From assembly GCF_000208745.1 (NCBI RefSeq), contig NC_030856.1, positions 7,417,186 to 7,481,185 of the forward strand: a DNA stretch of 64,000 nt. The letters run 5' to 3'. Below the pieces are notes generated by a model that saw nothing but the letters and a program-made list of their open reading frames with translations, was not told where the DNA came from and did not search any database. Shown one piece after another: positions 12,401-24,640 of this stretch. The position numbers and the translations under genes are program-made. The stretch comes from Theobroma cacao (taxonomy: Eukaryota; Streptophyta; Magnoliopsida; Malvales; Malvaceae). Each line of letters opens with the position of its first letter. Positions within the stretch are counted from its first letter, which is position 1.

Positions 12401-14015
12401 AAACTCATGAGTAAATGTATAAAATACAAATCAAAAACCAAAACAGAACAAATTTCATTAAACAATAAAGCAAAGCACTAAACACAAATAAGACACAATC
12501 AGTAACTGCAAACTGAATCTAATGCTAGATACATTTATGCAAACTTATAACTCTAGTATTCCATTAAACTCAAAATCCTTTTTCTAAAATTAAAATAGGA
12601 TGGCATGAAAAGAAATATCAATTGTGGTGAATTAATGGAATCTTCACTATGAAGTGATGCTACAGATGACTAAACACTAAAGGCATAGAAACTAAAATAG
12701 TCATATGAAAATTTTGATAGTAAATCTTCAAGGATGACTTGATAAATCAGTAAAAAGAGAGAAATAGTTTTGCACTTTGTAGTCAATATCAAGATGAACT
12801 ACTACTATTTTATTCAAGTTAGTCAAATATCTGCTCAACCTAATCAACTTATTTTGGTAAGCATAATAATGTTCCACAAACACAATAAATAATTAGCATG
12901 AAACACATATAAGTTTCAATAAATAACCCTAAACAAAACCCAATGGCTAACTTAACCTCACCTAAATAAAAGATTTCTTTATCCAAGTGTCTTGTAAAAC
13001 AAAAAATATAGAAAAGAAATCAATTACAAAAACTTAAATTAATCAATACTAATCAATAGGTCTAACATTTAACATTTTTATATTTAACATGCCCGAATCA
13101 TTTTAATATAATGCACTGTTTTTTAGAACTGAAAAAATATTACATAAATCAAAGAATATAAAAATAAGATAAAAATATCATAACAAACCCAATCTATGTC
13201 TAATAAACAACTACAAAGACCAACTTCAACTGGAAAACCTACAAAAGAAAGAGAAACAAAAAAAATAATTATTAAATAACTTTAGAAGCACAAATTAAAT
13301 ATAACTTGAGAAAGACAAATCAACAAAAAATCTGACTTTTGTTCTATCAAAGGAAACATATATACAATGCAATTAAATAAACAGTTGTTTGTTAAGAATA
13401 AATACCAAAAATTAAACAAATTCCGTCAAACCCAAACTTAAACCCAATGCTGAGAGCTTAGAAAGAAAAAACAAAATAACAGAATAAATACAAAAAATTA
13501 ACCCAAACATGAACAATGCAAAGCACCTCTTTATAACCCATGCACAGTAATCCCAATACCGAGAGCTAAGAAAGAAAAAACAAAATAACAGAATAAATAT
13601 AAAAAATTAAACAAGCTCCAGCAAATCCGAACATCAATCAAAATGATAAAAGCACAAATACTCCAAGCAACACTAAGGAGAAAACGAAGAAAAAAATTTA
13701 AACATGAACTCACCAAAAAAAATGAAGAAAAATCAACACTAAACAACAATAATGTGCAAAAGCGAAATCTAAGGCAAAGCCAAATAAAAAGAGAAAGCAG
13801 GACCAAAAGCTGCAGAGATTGAGAAAAGCAAAACCAAAAAGAAAGAGAAAAGAAATGCAATAATCAGAAGAAAGAAAAAGAGATAACCAAAGAGGAAAAG
13901 AAAAGCTTCTAGGCAACCAAATCAAGGGAAAAGACCACAAAGCCCTTAGCAAAACACAAACACTTTAAAAAAGCCTTTTTGCTCTTCACCGCCCTCCCTT
14001 CCTTCTTAACACAAA
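9410..14015. other. AT-rich intergenic DNA
   Basis: I see no gene, RNA gene or clear transposon in these 4.6 kb. A duplication of about 112 bp is visible near 13440-13620, where GAGAGCTTAGAAAGAAAAAA recurs with small changes. The few open frames are short, low in complexity and without family resemblance. Confidence 0.5.
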
Positions 14016-14974
14016 GGTGGCGTTTGATACTTTATAATGTAATGTGATTGCAGGTAATGTGATTGCGAATAATGTGATTGCAGGGAAGATAACATTGCAG
14101 TGTTTGGTATATAAGTAATGTAATAATTAAAATACAAAGAAGATAACATTGCAATATTTATTTTACAAGTACTTTATAAGGTATGTAATGTTAATTTTCA
14201 AAACTACCCTTATATATTAAACTACCCTCATAGCTTCCGGAAGGCATTGAATGGAATCCATTGGTACAGCCACAAACCCATATTCATGCAAACCAAGCAG
14301 CTGGCGAAGCCCTCTGATTTTTTATATTGTTTTGATCGAAAGGCCTTCCAAGCTACAAAATATACAAAATGTTTTCACGAAACAAGGAATGAAAGATAAA
14401 TCAAAGGCAAAAAGAAAGAACTTACAAGTGAAGAGGGCTAACATGGAGGAGACGGGAGTCAGGGGAAGGGAGGGAAGGGAGAAGGTTAGGAGAGATGAAA
14501 AAGGGCAGGCCTTTACAGGTGGAGAGGAGAAGAGAAGGAGTCTCGATGGGGGTTGGGCAGCAGCCCAGGTGGAGCACACCTGTTCGTGCTCTTCCGTTGC
14601 TCCATGCCTTCACGGCGAACTTCATGCCACTGCTATTAACCGAATTGGAGCGGGACCTAGGCCCTCTTCAGGGAGCGGGGAGCAAGGATAGGGTTTTGTT
14701 GAAGTTTATTCGCATCCCTACGCTTTGTTTGCTTCGGATTGTGAGTAATTTGTTTAAAAGATGATGGGTAAAAATATCCTTAAAGATATTGCAGAGTGCA
14801 ATGTAATATGATTGCATTGGTTTTGGACTGCAATCACATTACATCCATTGGTTGTAATGTAATTATTTTGCAATCTTATATTATAGTGGTCTTTTACAAA
14901 ATAAATATTACAATGTAATTTAATTGAGTACATTGCAGAGAATGTGACTTTACATCCCTTGTACCAAACACACC
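14016..14974. mobile_element. Non-autonomous TIR DNA transposon with GC-rich interior (959 bp)
   Basis: The left end reads GGTGGCGTTTGATAC. The reverse complement of the right end reads GGTGTGTTTGGTAC, giving imperfect terminal inverted repeats with subterminal stretches of TGTAATGTGATTGCA type in opposite orientation. CAAA borders both ends (14012-14015 and 14975-14978). A nearby copy of the host sequence at 15050-15075 lacks the element and supports the empty site. A 3-4 bp target duplication would fit PIF/Harbinger, but the family is not proven. The middle (about 14430-14700) is much richer in GC than its surroundings and has a 146-codon open frame from 14251, without recognisable domains. 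It may be captured host DNA. Confidence 0.7.
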
Positions 14975-14979
14975 CAAAC

Positions 14980-15130
14980 TCTTTTTTTTCCCAACTGAGT
15001 GCCACGTGTTACTCAATTAAGGTGCCACCAAAAAGCCATTCAATTCTTCACTGACCTCCCTTTCTTCCTAACCCAACTCTTTTCTTTCCAAATTGAGTAT
15101 CACATGTAACTCAATTGAGGCACCGCTTGT
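14980..15130. repeat. Imperfect tandem host repeat beside the TIR element
   Basis: A unit of about 90 bp containing CTTCACTGACCTCCCTTTCTTCC and AACTGAGTGCCACGTGTTAC-like sequence occurs twice here. A part unit precedes the TIR element at 13985-14015. The array was therefore interrupted by the transposon. Confidence 0.65.
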
Positions 15131-17500
15131 CAAAAGGCTTCCTTTAATATAGAGGTATAAATATAGAGTAAGATAAATCTCATCCTATATACCTTGTTTG
15201 GTATTGTTAGAGAATGGTTTTCTTTTTTTCATTGATTAAAGTTAACTGTATCTATGCATTGAATACTAAATATAAAATTTTAAAGGAATTATGTGAACTT
15301 GTAGAGGTAAAAAAAATAGACATAAAAGTAATTAGGATGTGCAACCCATATGCTTCTATATATATACACCATAGAATTAAAATAATCCTTCCATTTTCAA
15401 CGAGATTGAATTATCGTATATTTTTAAGAAACATGAGTCATCCTATATTTGTCATCTTATATATTCTCCTCTTAAAGTGCATAACTAATTGAAATCTATT
15501 ATTATTCAAATATTAAATACAAATTTTTAAAAGATATCCCTTTACGAGTATAACTGAAAACATAAAAATAAGGAGTCATCCAGTATACAGAGTAGTCCTT
15601 CTTCTATTTTTATAGTCGTTAACCGCCTTGAGGTATCCTAGTTGGCAAATCCATATTGGACATGGATTGTTGTTAGCTAATGTGTTCATTAATTGAACTA
15701 AGGGGTATTACAAAAAATAATCCTTAAAGATAATATGTTTTCAAAAATAATTCTCTTTATAATTTTAACTGTTTTTAACCAAGTTCAAACAAAATTACCT
15801 TTAATGAAACCTCCTCATATTCAAGTGCAAATGATGTTATACGCCATGAACATGATGTTAAATGCCATATTGAAAAAATATTATTGTTACATGTCATGTA
15901 CAAAAATATATTACACGTTGTGGTTAAAAAAGATTATTATAAGCCATGTTGAAAAACAAAATTGTTGTTACACCCTATATACATAAACATATTATACATA
16001 AAATCAATAATGATATGTCTTAAAACATTTAAGATGTGCCTTATTTTTGGACCAAGTGGCGTGATAGTTTTGTGCCATGTGGAGCTCCAGTTGATTGACA
16101 TGTGGGTTGACGTGGGTTTGTTGAGTTTGGAGGCTTCTAGATGCGGATTTGATCTTTTTGGTTTTTCGCTCTAAATATGTGGGCTTGAGGTTTGCCACAT
16201 CTGTGTTTTCATTTTTGAATTCTTCTATTTTCAAGTATAATCTTCGTTATCATCTCTATTCTCTTTATCAATTCTTTTATCCCACATAGGTTTATGAATT
16301 TCTTTATCAATTCCATTGCCTTATTCTCATCCATGAGGTTCCAAACCATGGATTACATCCTTGCCTTAGTCAAACTTTTTCTAACTTGTGAAACCATGTT
16401 TATTAGTTATAATCTTTGAGGTATGGGTTACCTATTGTTGTTGACCCATACGATTTAAATAGTGGAAGCAAGATGGATGCATGGTCTATCAAATTGGTAG
16501 TAAATCTTGTTAACTGCCTCATACCTTTTTTGCATCCATATGGATGTGGACTATTTTTGCTTTCCTATTGCCAGTAGTACTTTGATTTTTTGTTCTATAT
16601 AGACCCCATTGCTTTCCTTATTGGGTAAATTATCTTCCTTTGAATGAAAAATAGTTTATAGCAATTAAGTTGTTTGGATCCGGTTAATGGGTGTTTATAG
16701 ATGCCAGTAAAAGCATGCTCATATCTGAGTATTTTATTTAATGATTAGTGCAATACAATCATTTATACAATTCTTAAGTCTTATAGAATGTTAGTCAATA
16801 ATTAAAGTAAGCTCTAATTTTTAAAAAAATTTCTATTTCATCACTTTTTTATCATAACACTATTAAAATATCAATATTTATCAATTATTTAAGACATCCA
16901 AAACCTATGTTTATGTGTATTCACTGTAAAAATATCAATATTTATCAATTATATAAGACATTCAAAACCTATACTTATATCTATTCATTAAACGATGATC
17001 ATTGAAATATTTTTTTATTATATTTATTAGTAAGATTTATTCAATTTATAAATAAAAAATTTAATTGCATTGAATGGTTTCATTAAAAAATATATTTTAA
17101 TTTTAATAGTATTGAAAATTTTAAATATTAATATTTTAAGTTNAAAATATATTTTTAAATTTTAATAGTATTGAATAATTTAAAATATTAAATATTTTTA
17201 AGTTAAAAATTTTTTAAGTTAAATATTAATATATTTTAATTTTTTTTAATATTTTAAGTTAAATATTAATATTCATTAATCTATATTCTTAAACTTAGAA
17301 TAAGAGTTTTTTTTTTCTAAAAATGTCTTACGCCACTCTAAGGTGTAAGTCATTTTTCGTGGTCAATAGTTGTTTTTCCCATTGACTCATGAAATGTTTT
17401 ACATTTGAAATAAATTTTTTACCTTCCAAATAAATATACATCCTGAAAATATTTAAAAAAAAATATTTTACAATAAAACAAACGGACCTTTAGTAAAAAT
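15131..17500. other. AT-rich intergenic DNA, degenerate repeats
   Basis: No gene is supported. At 15830-15990 there are degraded units of the kind GTTACA..CATGTTGAAAAA, resembling the minisatellite at 26002-26306 inside the Mutator-like element, so a decayed relative may lie here. One undetermined base is present at 17143. Around 17060-17280 AT-rich stretches built on AATATTTTAAGTTAAA repeat. Confidence 0.45.
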
Positions 17501-17519
17501 CTTTTCTTGAATAGCATAT

Positions 17520-18240
17520 GGAGGAAGAGATGGATATCAGTGGTGGGTCCTACATTGTGGTCTTTATGACTTGCTCAAAATAATTTGGTTTTTAATAAGT
17601 GATGGGAGAAATGGCCCAATACGGATGAACTGAACTTTAATGTTGATGAATTCGTTAGAGGGAAACTCGGTCTAGCAGGGTGTGTGGGAGTGCTTAGAGA
17701 TTGTTTAAATAGAATAAAATAAGAATATTGGGTGTTAATTGTATTAATGTTTTAATTGTTTATATTGAAAAAGATAAGACTTTAAAATAAAATAGATGAT
17801 GAGTTTCTTACAGATAATGTAATTGTTTATATATCAAAAAAACATTGTCATCCTTGAACAAAATTTTCTTGGAGGACTATTATAAGTTTTTTTTTTATTT
17901 GTATGTTATATAAAATTATTATTTATCATGAATCTTTTGATTATTAATAGTTAAGTTCAATATATTAATTTAAAAAAATTTTATTCTTTATTCCTCTTAT
18001 TTTTTAACCCCCTAATAAAAGTTGGTTAACTCCGTCCTTAAACGCTACGAGAGTTTAGGGAGGGTGCTTCAATGCATATTTTATATGTTAGTTGTAATAT
18101 AATGAGCTTACTTATATGTATAATTTTTTTTATTGTTATCTTAGGTGTTATTTCTGGTGAGTTATGTTTTGTCTCTCCAGATTGAAGCTTTGTAAGTTAC
18201 TTTCTTTTAATAAAATAGACTTATTTGAGAAAAAAAAAGA
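17520..18240 (+). pseudogene. Degenerate LINE RNase H fragment
   Basis: At about 17605-17715 a short plus-strand stretch reads ELNFNVDEFVRGKLGLAG then CVGVLRD. This matches the first strand of the LINE-type RNase H domain seen elsewhere in this window. Downstream, TTTCTTTTAATAAAATAG and an A run at about 18229-18238 look like a LINE 3' end. No clean target duplication was found and the frame is soon lost. Confidence 0.55.
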
Positions 18241-19097
18241 GCACAATTTTTGTTCTTCATTGTTTGTGTCACTGTGTATAGGTGTGTGGCATTGCCGATT
18301 GTGGTGGGTGACTTCAGATTGCCTATGCTCTTGTTGCTTGTTCGCAAGCCAGGTAAACGAGTTACTTTAAGTTTTGTATCCACAACCCAATTAAAGAATA
18401 GGGTTTTATGTCTTCCTCATTCGATCTTGGGGCACTTAGATTTTTGTAAATGTCATATTCAAATGAAAATCATTTATCTGTTTTTTTTTTTAAAATATTA
18501 AAGATATATATATATATATGTATAGATTTCGTGTTTTTATATAGTAATGGTAATAATATATTATTTCATTAGTCAATTAGCATCTTTTCAAGCAATAGTG
18601 TTTACATGAATGATTGCCGAGAGGGCTTGCGTCCTTTTCTTTTTTTTATTTTCTCAAGTCTTTCGGTTGCTTTCAATTGTAAATATAATATATATCAAAT
18701 TATTACTTAAATGAAATACTAGTCTTTGGTGCTTTCAAATAAACAATGGCTGCTCTCTTTTGACCGCACATCAACTGCAACAATCTCCAAATGCTCTGTT
18801 AGTACTACACCTGTATGCTGCGCTATCACAAGTTTTGCAAGTCCTATAATTAATTTGCAGTAAGCTGCGGCTATTTTTTTTTTGGGGATTATTGAAATTT
18901 TATTTCAATATTTGAAGGAAGCAGGTTTCCTGCTACAATATTTACAAGAGGGGAAACACCCAGAAAATAGAAGCTAACAGAATAACTAGGCTGAAATTAT
19001 GCCCTAGCTCATATATAGATCATTTTGGAAACTACAATAGGAGAAGAGCTAATACAGTGAGCTCTTTTCACCAAGGCTTGATTTCATGCTTCGATCA
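18241..19097. other. 3' flank of kinase copy B
   Basis: From about 18790 this segment matches the flank at about 600-800 (TTAGTACTACACC, AGTTTT, AGTAAGCTGC), so the duplicated block includes about 200 bp beyond the kinase stop. No other gene is seen. (TA)n occurs at 18505-18520. Confidence 0.5.
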
Positions 19098-20162
19098 TCA
19101 TCTTTGCACCTCGTGAATATCATCATCATCATGCACCAGAGATGCTTGCGCTTTCAAATCATCAATATCAAAATTCCAGGCGCTAATTCCTCTTTGATAC
19201 TGACTCTGCGATGCAGCTTCTTGCTCTGCAGCATCTTTAAGCTGAAGGGGTTTCACAGGATTACATAGAGGTGGCATAGGAGCAAATAACTTCTTCACAG
19301 AAAGCTCCGAAGGGTTTGCATGCTTGAAAAACGAATGCTTCAATAATTTCTCTGCAGTGGGCCTCTTTGTTTGATCTTTCACCAGGCACATCGCAACCAT
19401 ATCTTTGAAAGACTTGGAGAACTTCTTATCACGATCTTGATCAAGTCGTGGAGGAGCATTTTGTATGGTCATCAACAGAACCTTCATCGGTGGATATTTC
19501 GAAAAGGGTGCATGACCATGGGCCAACTCCAATGCTGTTATGCCGAATGACCATATATCTGCCTTGGAGTTATATCCCGTTCCTGACTGCAAGACCTCCG
19601 GTGCCATCCAGCAAGGAGTCCCCACAAAGGTATTTCTCGAACGTTGTCTGTCTCCTGAATCAAACATGCAAGCTGAAACACCGAAATCGGCGAGCTTAAC
19701 CGTTCCATTGTTATCAAGCAGTATGTTCCCAGCCTTGACATCCCGATGGATATGTCCTTGTCGGTGAAGATAATCCAAAGCCTTAAGAATTTCCTTAAGA
19801 ATGGAAGCGATGGCAGCCTCTTCGAATCCATCGGGATAAGCCGTTTTCATGCGATGCAAGCAGGAACCCTCCGACATGAACGGCATGACTACCCAAAGGT
19901 TGTGGTCAACTACAAACGAAGAATACGCCCGAAGAACATTAGGGTGATCGATCAAACTCATTGTTTGAGCCTCCCGACGTACGTCATCCAAATTATTACC
20001 GTTGCAGCGTTCAAGATCCAAACTCTTGACAGCCACGACATCCTTTGAAGGAAGATAGATTGCTTTGTAAACAGTAGCAGTGGCGCCATGGCCAATTTCT
20101 TCAAGAAGCTGGTAATCGCTAGGGTTCGCTGAGTAACTCCGAGTCCCTTCCATTCTCCCCAT
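19098..20162 (-). CDS. STE20/GCK-type Ser/Thr protein kinase, BLUS1-like (copy B)
   Basis: A single-exon kinase of 354 residues. Counted from the Met of MGRMEG, the glycine loop GHGATATVY lies at 25-32, the VAVK lysine at 46, HRDVKAGN with catalytic Asp at 141, DFG at 159-161, and GTPCWMAPEV ending at Glu189. All catalytic residues are present, and the activation-segment signature places it in the STE20 group, where BLUS1 (blue-light signalling in guard cells) is the plant relative. Function here is inferred from family only. The start is the first ATG; the longer frame opens with TTG. Compared with copy A, an extra base at about 19109 shifts the last codons, so the tail ends DDDDIHEVQR instead of continuing through the CKDDDRSMKS stretch. 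It is shorter than typical BLUS1 proteins. It is probably functional in its kinase domain, but expression is unknown. Confidence 0.82.
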   Translation of the reverse strand: MGRMEGTRSYSANPSDYQLLEEIGHGATATVYKAIYLPSKDVVAVKSLDLERCNGNNLDDVRREAQTMSLIDHPNVLRAYSSFVVDHNLWVVMPFMSEGSCLHRMKTAYPDGFEEAAIASILKEILKALDYLHRQGHIHRDVKAGNILLDNNGTVKLADFGVSACMFDSGDRQRSRNTFVGTPCWMAPEVLQSGTGYNSKADIWSFGITALELAHGHAPFSKYPPMKVLLMTIQNAPPRLDQDRDKKFSKSFKDMVAMCLVKDQTKRPTAEKLLKHSFFKHANPSELSVKKLFAPMPPLCNPVKPLQLKDAAEQEAASQSQYQRGISAWNFDIDDLKAQASLVHDDDDIHEVQR

Positions 20163-21110
20163 TGGCAAACCAACCAACCAATCACTCTTGGGAGAAATCG
20201 TCGCTTCAAGGAAGAGTAATAGAATAGTCCTTCAAGGACTGGCTTTTTCTGTTTCTATAGTTTGAGTCGGTGGAGTCGTCTTTATCGTGTATCCTTGCTG
20301 CTACAAATAATTAAAGTTATAATTAACAATTTGACATTAATTAATAAAATTTTTATATATTTAAATAACTTTTTTAAATAAACAAAGACTTCAACCGATG
20401 CAATTGCTTTTATCAAACCATACGTCTGTTATTTGATTAAATAAATGGTTGTTGTTGGACAATGAAAATCTACATCTAATAAAAAACCATTTCTTTAGCT
20501 AACTTGCGTGTATCAAATAAAGTTATACATAAGTTTAAGTAGGACTCTGATAATTAACTTGTTTACGTCAAATTTAAATTTAATTTATTAAGAAAAATTC
20601 ATTTTAATAAAGAGTTCAAGATTGAAAAGAAAATAGATAGACAAAAATTAGTCATTATTTTAATTTAATAAAAAAAATCATTATTCAAGAGTAAAATAGT
20701 TTAAGTAATAATCAATTTGTCAATGTTTAATTTTTTAAGAAAATTATCAATTAAGGAAAATTTACTTAAACGACTTTGAAAAATTTACTTAAAGAATTGA
20801 GGCAGTTTTTGTACACGTTACAAAGTACTGAAATCAACTTTAATGCCTTTAAAAAAAACTTTAATGTTAAATAAAGAAATAAATATAAATCAGTGAACAT
20901 TTTAATTTAATATAAAAAGTAATCATTAAAAACAAAAAAGTTAATTTAATAATTTATGAAGGCAAATATGTCGGTTTTTTTTTTTTGTGCTTCTGGATTT
21001 CGTGTTTTTTATATAGTTATGATAATAATAAACAATTGCTGCTCCCTTTTGGCTGTTTTAAATAATTTTCAAATTACGAAGAAGGTACCAAAACGTGACT
21101 AGCAAAGGTG
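20163..21110. other. 5' flank of kinase copy B
   Basis: The first 280 bp match the flank upstream of copy A (GTCCTTCAAGGACTGGC, then AATTAAAGTTATAATTAA) and end near 20440. The rest is AT-rich with no gene. This shared stretch is the likely kinase promoter and leader, retained in the duplication. Confidence 0.5.
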
Positions 21111-21317
21111 ATTTTTTAACATTTTCACATGGCAGACCTCAAATTCTATTGGAGCCACATGACAATGGCCAGCGCAAAAGTGATGTTCCAGTCAAATTCA
21201 TGTTGCTAACTGAGAGATTTCCTGGAAGTTTCCAGTCGCTTAAGACTGCAGAATGATATAAATTAATGCTTTCAAGCTCCAAGCAGTCACCATTATCTGA
21301 AATCTTCCAGAATATTG

Positions 21318-21705
21318 ATGATGAGAACTGCAAGGGTGCTTAACGAGCAATGGATGCATTTTATGATCCACTTTTTCATTTTCTTCCTCCTAGCTCCTTC
21401 TCTGCGTTCAGAGGTCAGTAGTACTGTACCTTTGACATCTTCAGAGAAGCAGAACCAAAGCAATGAGGTAATGGCGTTGTTGGCTTTCAAGCATAGTTCT
21501 GTTGAAGCCTTCTCCTGGGAGTGTATATGATTGGGTTTGGCTTGCTGCCTGGATGGGGTTCATTAATGGTGTAATAATTGGAGTGTACGCTGGACTTATT
21601 TTGTTCGAAGTAAAAGATCGATGGTTTATGAAGACTTTTCATGTCACTCCGCGACGAAGATCAGAACAGTTCTACAGTAGACGAAGGCGTCCATGCAGAA
21701 GGTGA
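21318..21705 (+). pseudogene. BRL-like receptor-like protein R1, LRR core deleted
   Basis: The first part encodes a leader and signal peptide followed by the start of an LRR N-terminal cap (KQNQSNEVMALLAFKHSS). At about 21510 the sequence jumps to the extreme C-terminus of the same family: a transmembrane stretch (WLAAWMGFINGVIIGVYAG) and short cytosolic tail (RWFMKTF). The two parts are in different frames, so no receptor can be made. The missing middle is the whole LRR and island region, over 2 kb in the fullest relative at 50357-53400. Upstream sequence from about 21119 is shared with the other copies, and the downstream flank also resembles that of R2. Confidence 0.82.
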
Positions 21706-24050
21706 GAATGCAGCAGAATTCTTTATCTTTATTGTAACTTCTTCCTTTGTACATAAATAAAAAATTACCTTGTTGCTTGTTGGCTGTTTCCGAGTAGTGA
21801 AAGTAATGCATGGAGTGAACTTAAACAAATCAAAAGTTTGATGCATTATCAAGCACAGATTAATCCATGATAATCTTTGTATGTGTATGAATAATGATAA
21901 TCTTTGCTTCCAAATGCTGTCAGAGAACAATGATTTATTTGGATTTCTTACAATTTAAGCAGTAAGGTGTACAAATCAGTACTATGCATGAAGAAATTGA
22001 CTAATATAATTAGTTTCACCAAAGAAAATTAATCCTAATGTATTAACTAGGAAATATAAACAAATCTACTTAGGGGCCAAGGAAATATTAGTGATCTCGG
22101 ACTTATCGCAATCAACCATTTGCATACCTAACCCTTACTTGAAAATAGTTAATTTAGAATTTGAAATCATACGTACTTAAATTTATTTAAATTCAAAATA
22201 ATTCAAATTTGAAATCATTTAATCGGAATCCGACCTAATTTGCATAATAACGCGTGAGTCAACTATGAAACTAATAGACATAGTGATCAATAAATAAAAT
22301 TAATAAAATTAAAATAAGTTGAATTTTAATTAGACACGAGGAATGACTATAAAGATAGTAAAAAATGAAATTGAAGCAAGAAAATCATATGTATGCGTAT
22401 AAAAATTCAAACAAACAAAATAAATTTTGATATAGTCCAAATTTGAATTTGATCTTTGTGCTATCTTAATTTGGTTATTTTATTCTCTTTATCCTAATTT
22501 CAAAGAATTTAATTTTTTATAATTTTTATTAAAAGTGTATTTAATTTAAGGACAATTGGTAAAATTCTGACATTAACTTCCGCCACATCAATGTGATTTT
22601 TTTGTTGATGATGTGGATATGCCAACTTGAATTTTTTTTATCACATGATACACATTTGTAGAAAGGAGCTTTAATTTTAATAACAAAAATATTAAAATTG
22701 TTTCTTTTTTTAATCTAAAAAGAATATTAATTATTGAATTGAAATAAAATAAAGTTTTTTAGATTGATATGTGGCATGTAGTAAAAAAAACTAATCCATT
22801 CATCATGTCATGGCATAACCAAAATGCTATACATATTAAGGGTAAATTAATTTAACACCATTACCAATCGTTCTTAAATTGACTTTTAAGCAAAAGCGTA
22901 AGGATTAAATTCATTAAATTGATGTTGAGAGACTAAAAATTAATGAAATTAAGATAATAAAGGGATCAAATTTAAACTTTGGTCCTTTGATATCCTATTC
23001 AAATGGTAGCTCTTTAACTTTTCAGCAACTATTTACTAAAATGTATGCAAAAATATATTCAATAAGTCTTTACACATCATTGATTGATCTTCTCATTGAA
23101 TTTTATCAATTTATAATTTTGATTTTCATTTAATTGTTTTAAATTAAGAATTTCACAAATGCCACTTAATTGGGAAAAGAAAGCTTGGAATCCGTTATAA
23201 AGAGCTTGAAGTACTTAAACAAACTGAGGTCGTGTCTTCACACGTGCTTTAAGGAACCCCACTAAAGTAAGTGGTTTAGTGGAGTCAATACGGCGTTTGA
23301 AGATTGAAGACTTAATTGTGGAGTCAATACGGCGTCATTTCATCTTTGCCAGTTCTGATAGTCTAAAGCGCAGGCTAAGAAGTCGTTTAAATAAGTCTTG
23401 TAATTGGTTAGCTGTTATACGGTGGATGGCTGTGTCGTTTTATTTTTAAATTATTGTATAAAAATCAAAAACTGGGAAATGAATTGGTGTGTGAAAACCC
23501 ATTTTCCTGTAAAACTTTTGAGCCCTCTTTCTTTCATTCAATTTTTCTCTCTGATCTTCTCTGAGTTTTTCAGCAAAACTCATAAAACTCAACACTGCAT
23601 TCTTTCTGAGATGCTTAACTTGATTAATTAGTTAATTAATTAAGAATTAGTTTTTAACATTTTTGCATGACTAATTAGTGTTGAAATGTTGACCGGAGAG
23701 GTTTCATAGGAATAACGTTAGTGGAAAAGTTTCACGTTTTTTCTTTTTTTGTCAATGGCGTTATGGACAAGTTGATTTGATCAGACAAAACTGGGATTTC
23801 AGTCTATGGTGTACCGTTTGTCAATATCTCGTTGGAACAGTTCAGCCAAGAAGCAAGACTAATCAGGATATTTTAACCTTTTCCTTGAATTACCTCAAGA
23901 CTTGTGGTTATTATTAGTTTGAGAATATTCTGATCAGACGCATAATATGACTAACCAAATTATTCCCGACAATATTTCATTTTCGCATGTGGTTACTGCT
24001 CGTTATTCAACCCACTCGATACTGACATTAGAAAATTTGAAGTTACAGTG
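21706..24050. other. Intergenic DNA between R1 and R2
   Basis: No gene is supported. A short direct repeat GTGGAGTCAATACGGCGT occurs at 23279-23296 and again at 23320-23337. A 75-codon frame at 23404-23631 has no recognisable content. Confidence 0.45.
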
Positions 24051-24154
24051 TTACAGAGTCAAATAGATGTGACACATTTTAACGAGGGAAATTTCCTTGA
24101 AGTCTCTAAATACTGCAGCAGTGGCATCGCCACATTTTGATTATGTCACTTTAA

Positions 24155-24640
24155 ATGGGAAATCAGGGCCCTGTTCAACCAAAACCTTCCAGAATGAAAA
24201 TGAGAGATTTCTGGTCAGTCAAGCGATGGATGCATTGCTTCTGCTCCTTGATTATCATCCTCCTATCTGCATCTTCCACACCTCTGGAGGCTAGCAATAA
24301 CTACACCCCGTCTTTGCAGCAACGGAATCGTCACAATGAAGTGATGTCCCCGTCTTCTGCCCCCTTGTGGCTGTCAGCCTGAAACAGACCCCATAAGTTC
24401 TGAGCAATCTCAAAAAGGAAAAAACCATTCCATACTGAGTAGCTTTGAATATTGGATGTGGGTGATTGCTTTCATGGGCTACATTGCTGGTGTATCAATT
24501 GGAGTTTGTGTTGGAAATGTTATGTTTCAAGACAGAGAGGAATGGTTCATTAAAACAAAGCTTATGATCATTTCAAAATGCAAAAGAACCAAAAAAACCT
24601 GGAGGATAATAGACAGAGAGCATCCATGACAGAAGGGGAG
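24155..24640 (+). pseudogene. BRL-like receptor-like protein R2, LRR core deleted
   Basis: As in R1, the N-terminus (signal peptide CFCSLIIILLSASSTPLEA, then NEVM) is joined directly to the C-terminus. The junction lies near 24345. After it come a PPC-type LRR C-cap (ending TDPISSEQS), a transmembrane segment (WMWVIAFMGYIAGVSIGVCV) and a basic tail (REEWFIKTKL...KCKRTKKT). The two halves are out of frame and a stop follows at 24380. The breakpoints differ from those of R1, so the LRR core was lost in separate events. Flanking sequence to about 24960 resembles the R1 downstream flank and 41520-41620. Confidence 0.82.

Noticed and set aside
13531..13952. Aromatic and Leu/Phe-rich minus-strand frames
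   Set aside because: They derive from A-rich, low-complexity plus-strand DNA with a local duplication, and have no domain content.
21139..21490. Minus-strand frames over the R1 region
   Set aside because: The plus strand carries the recognisable signal peptide and LRR cap shared by five copies; the minus frames are shadows.
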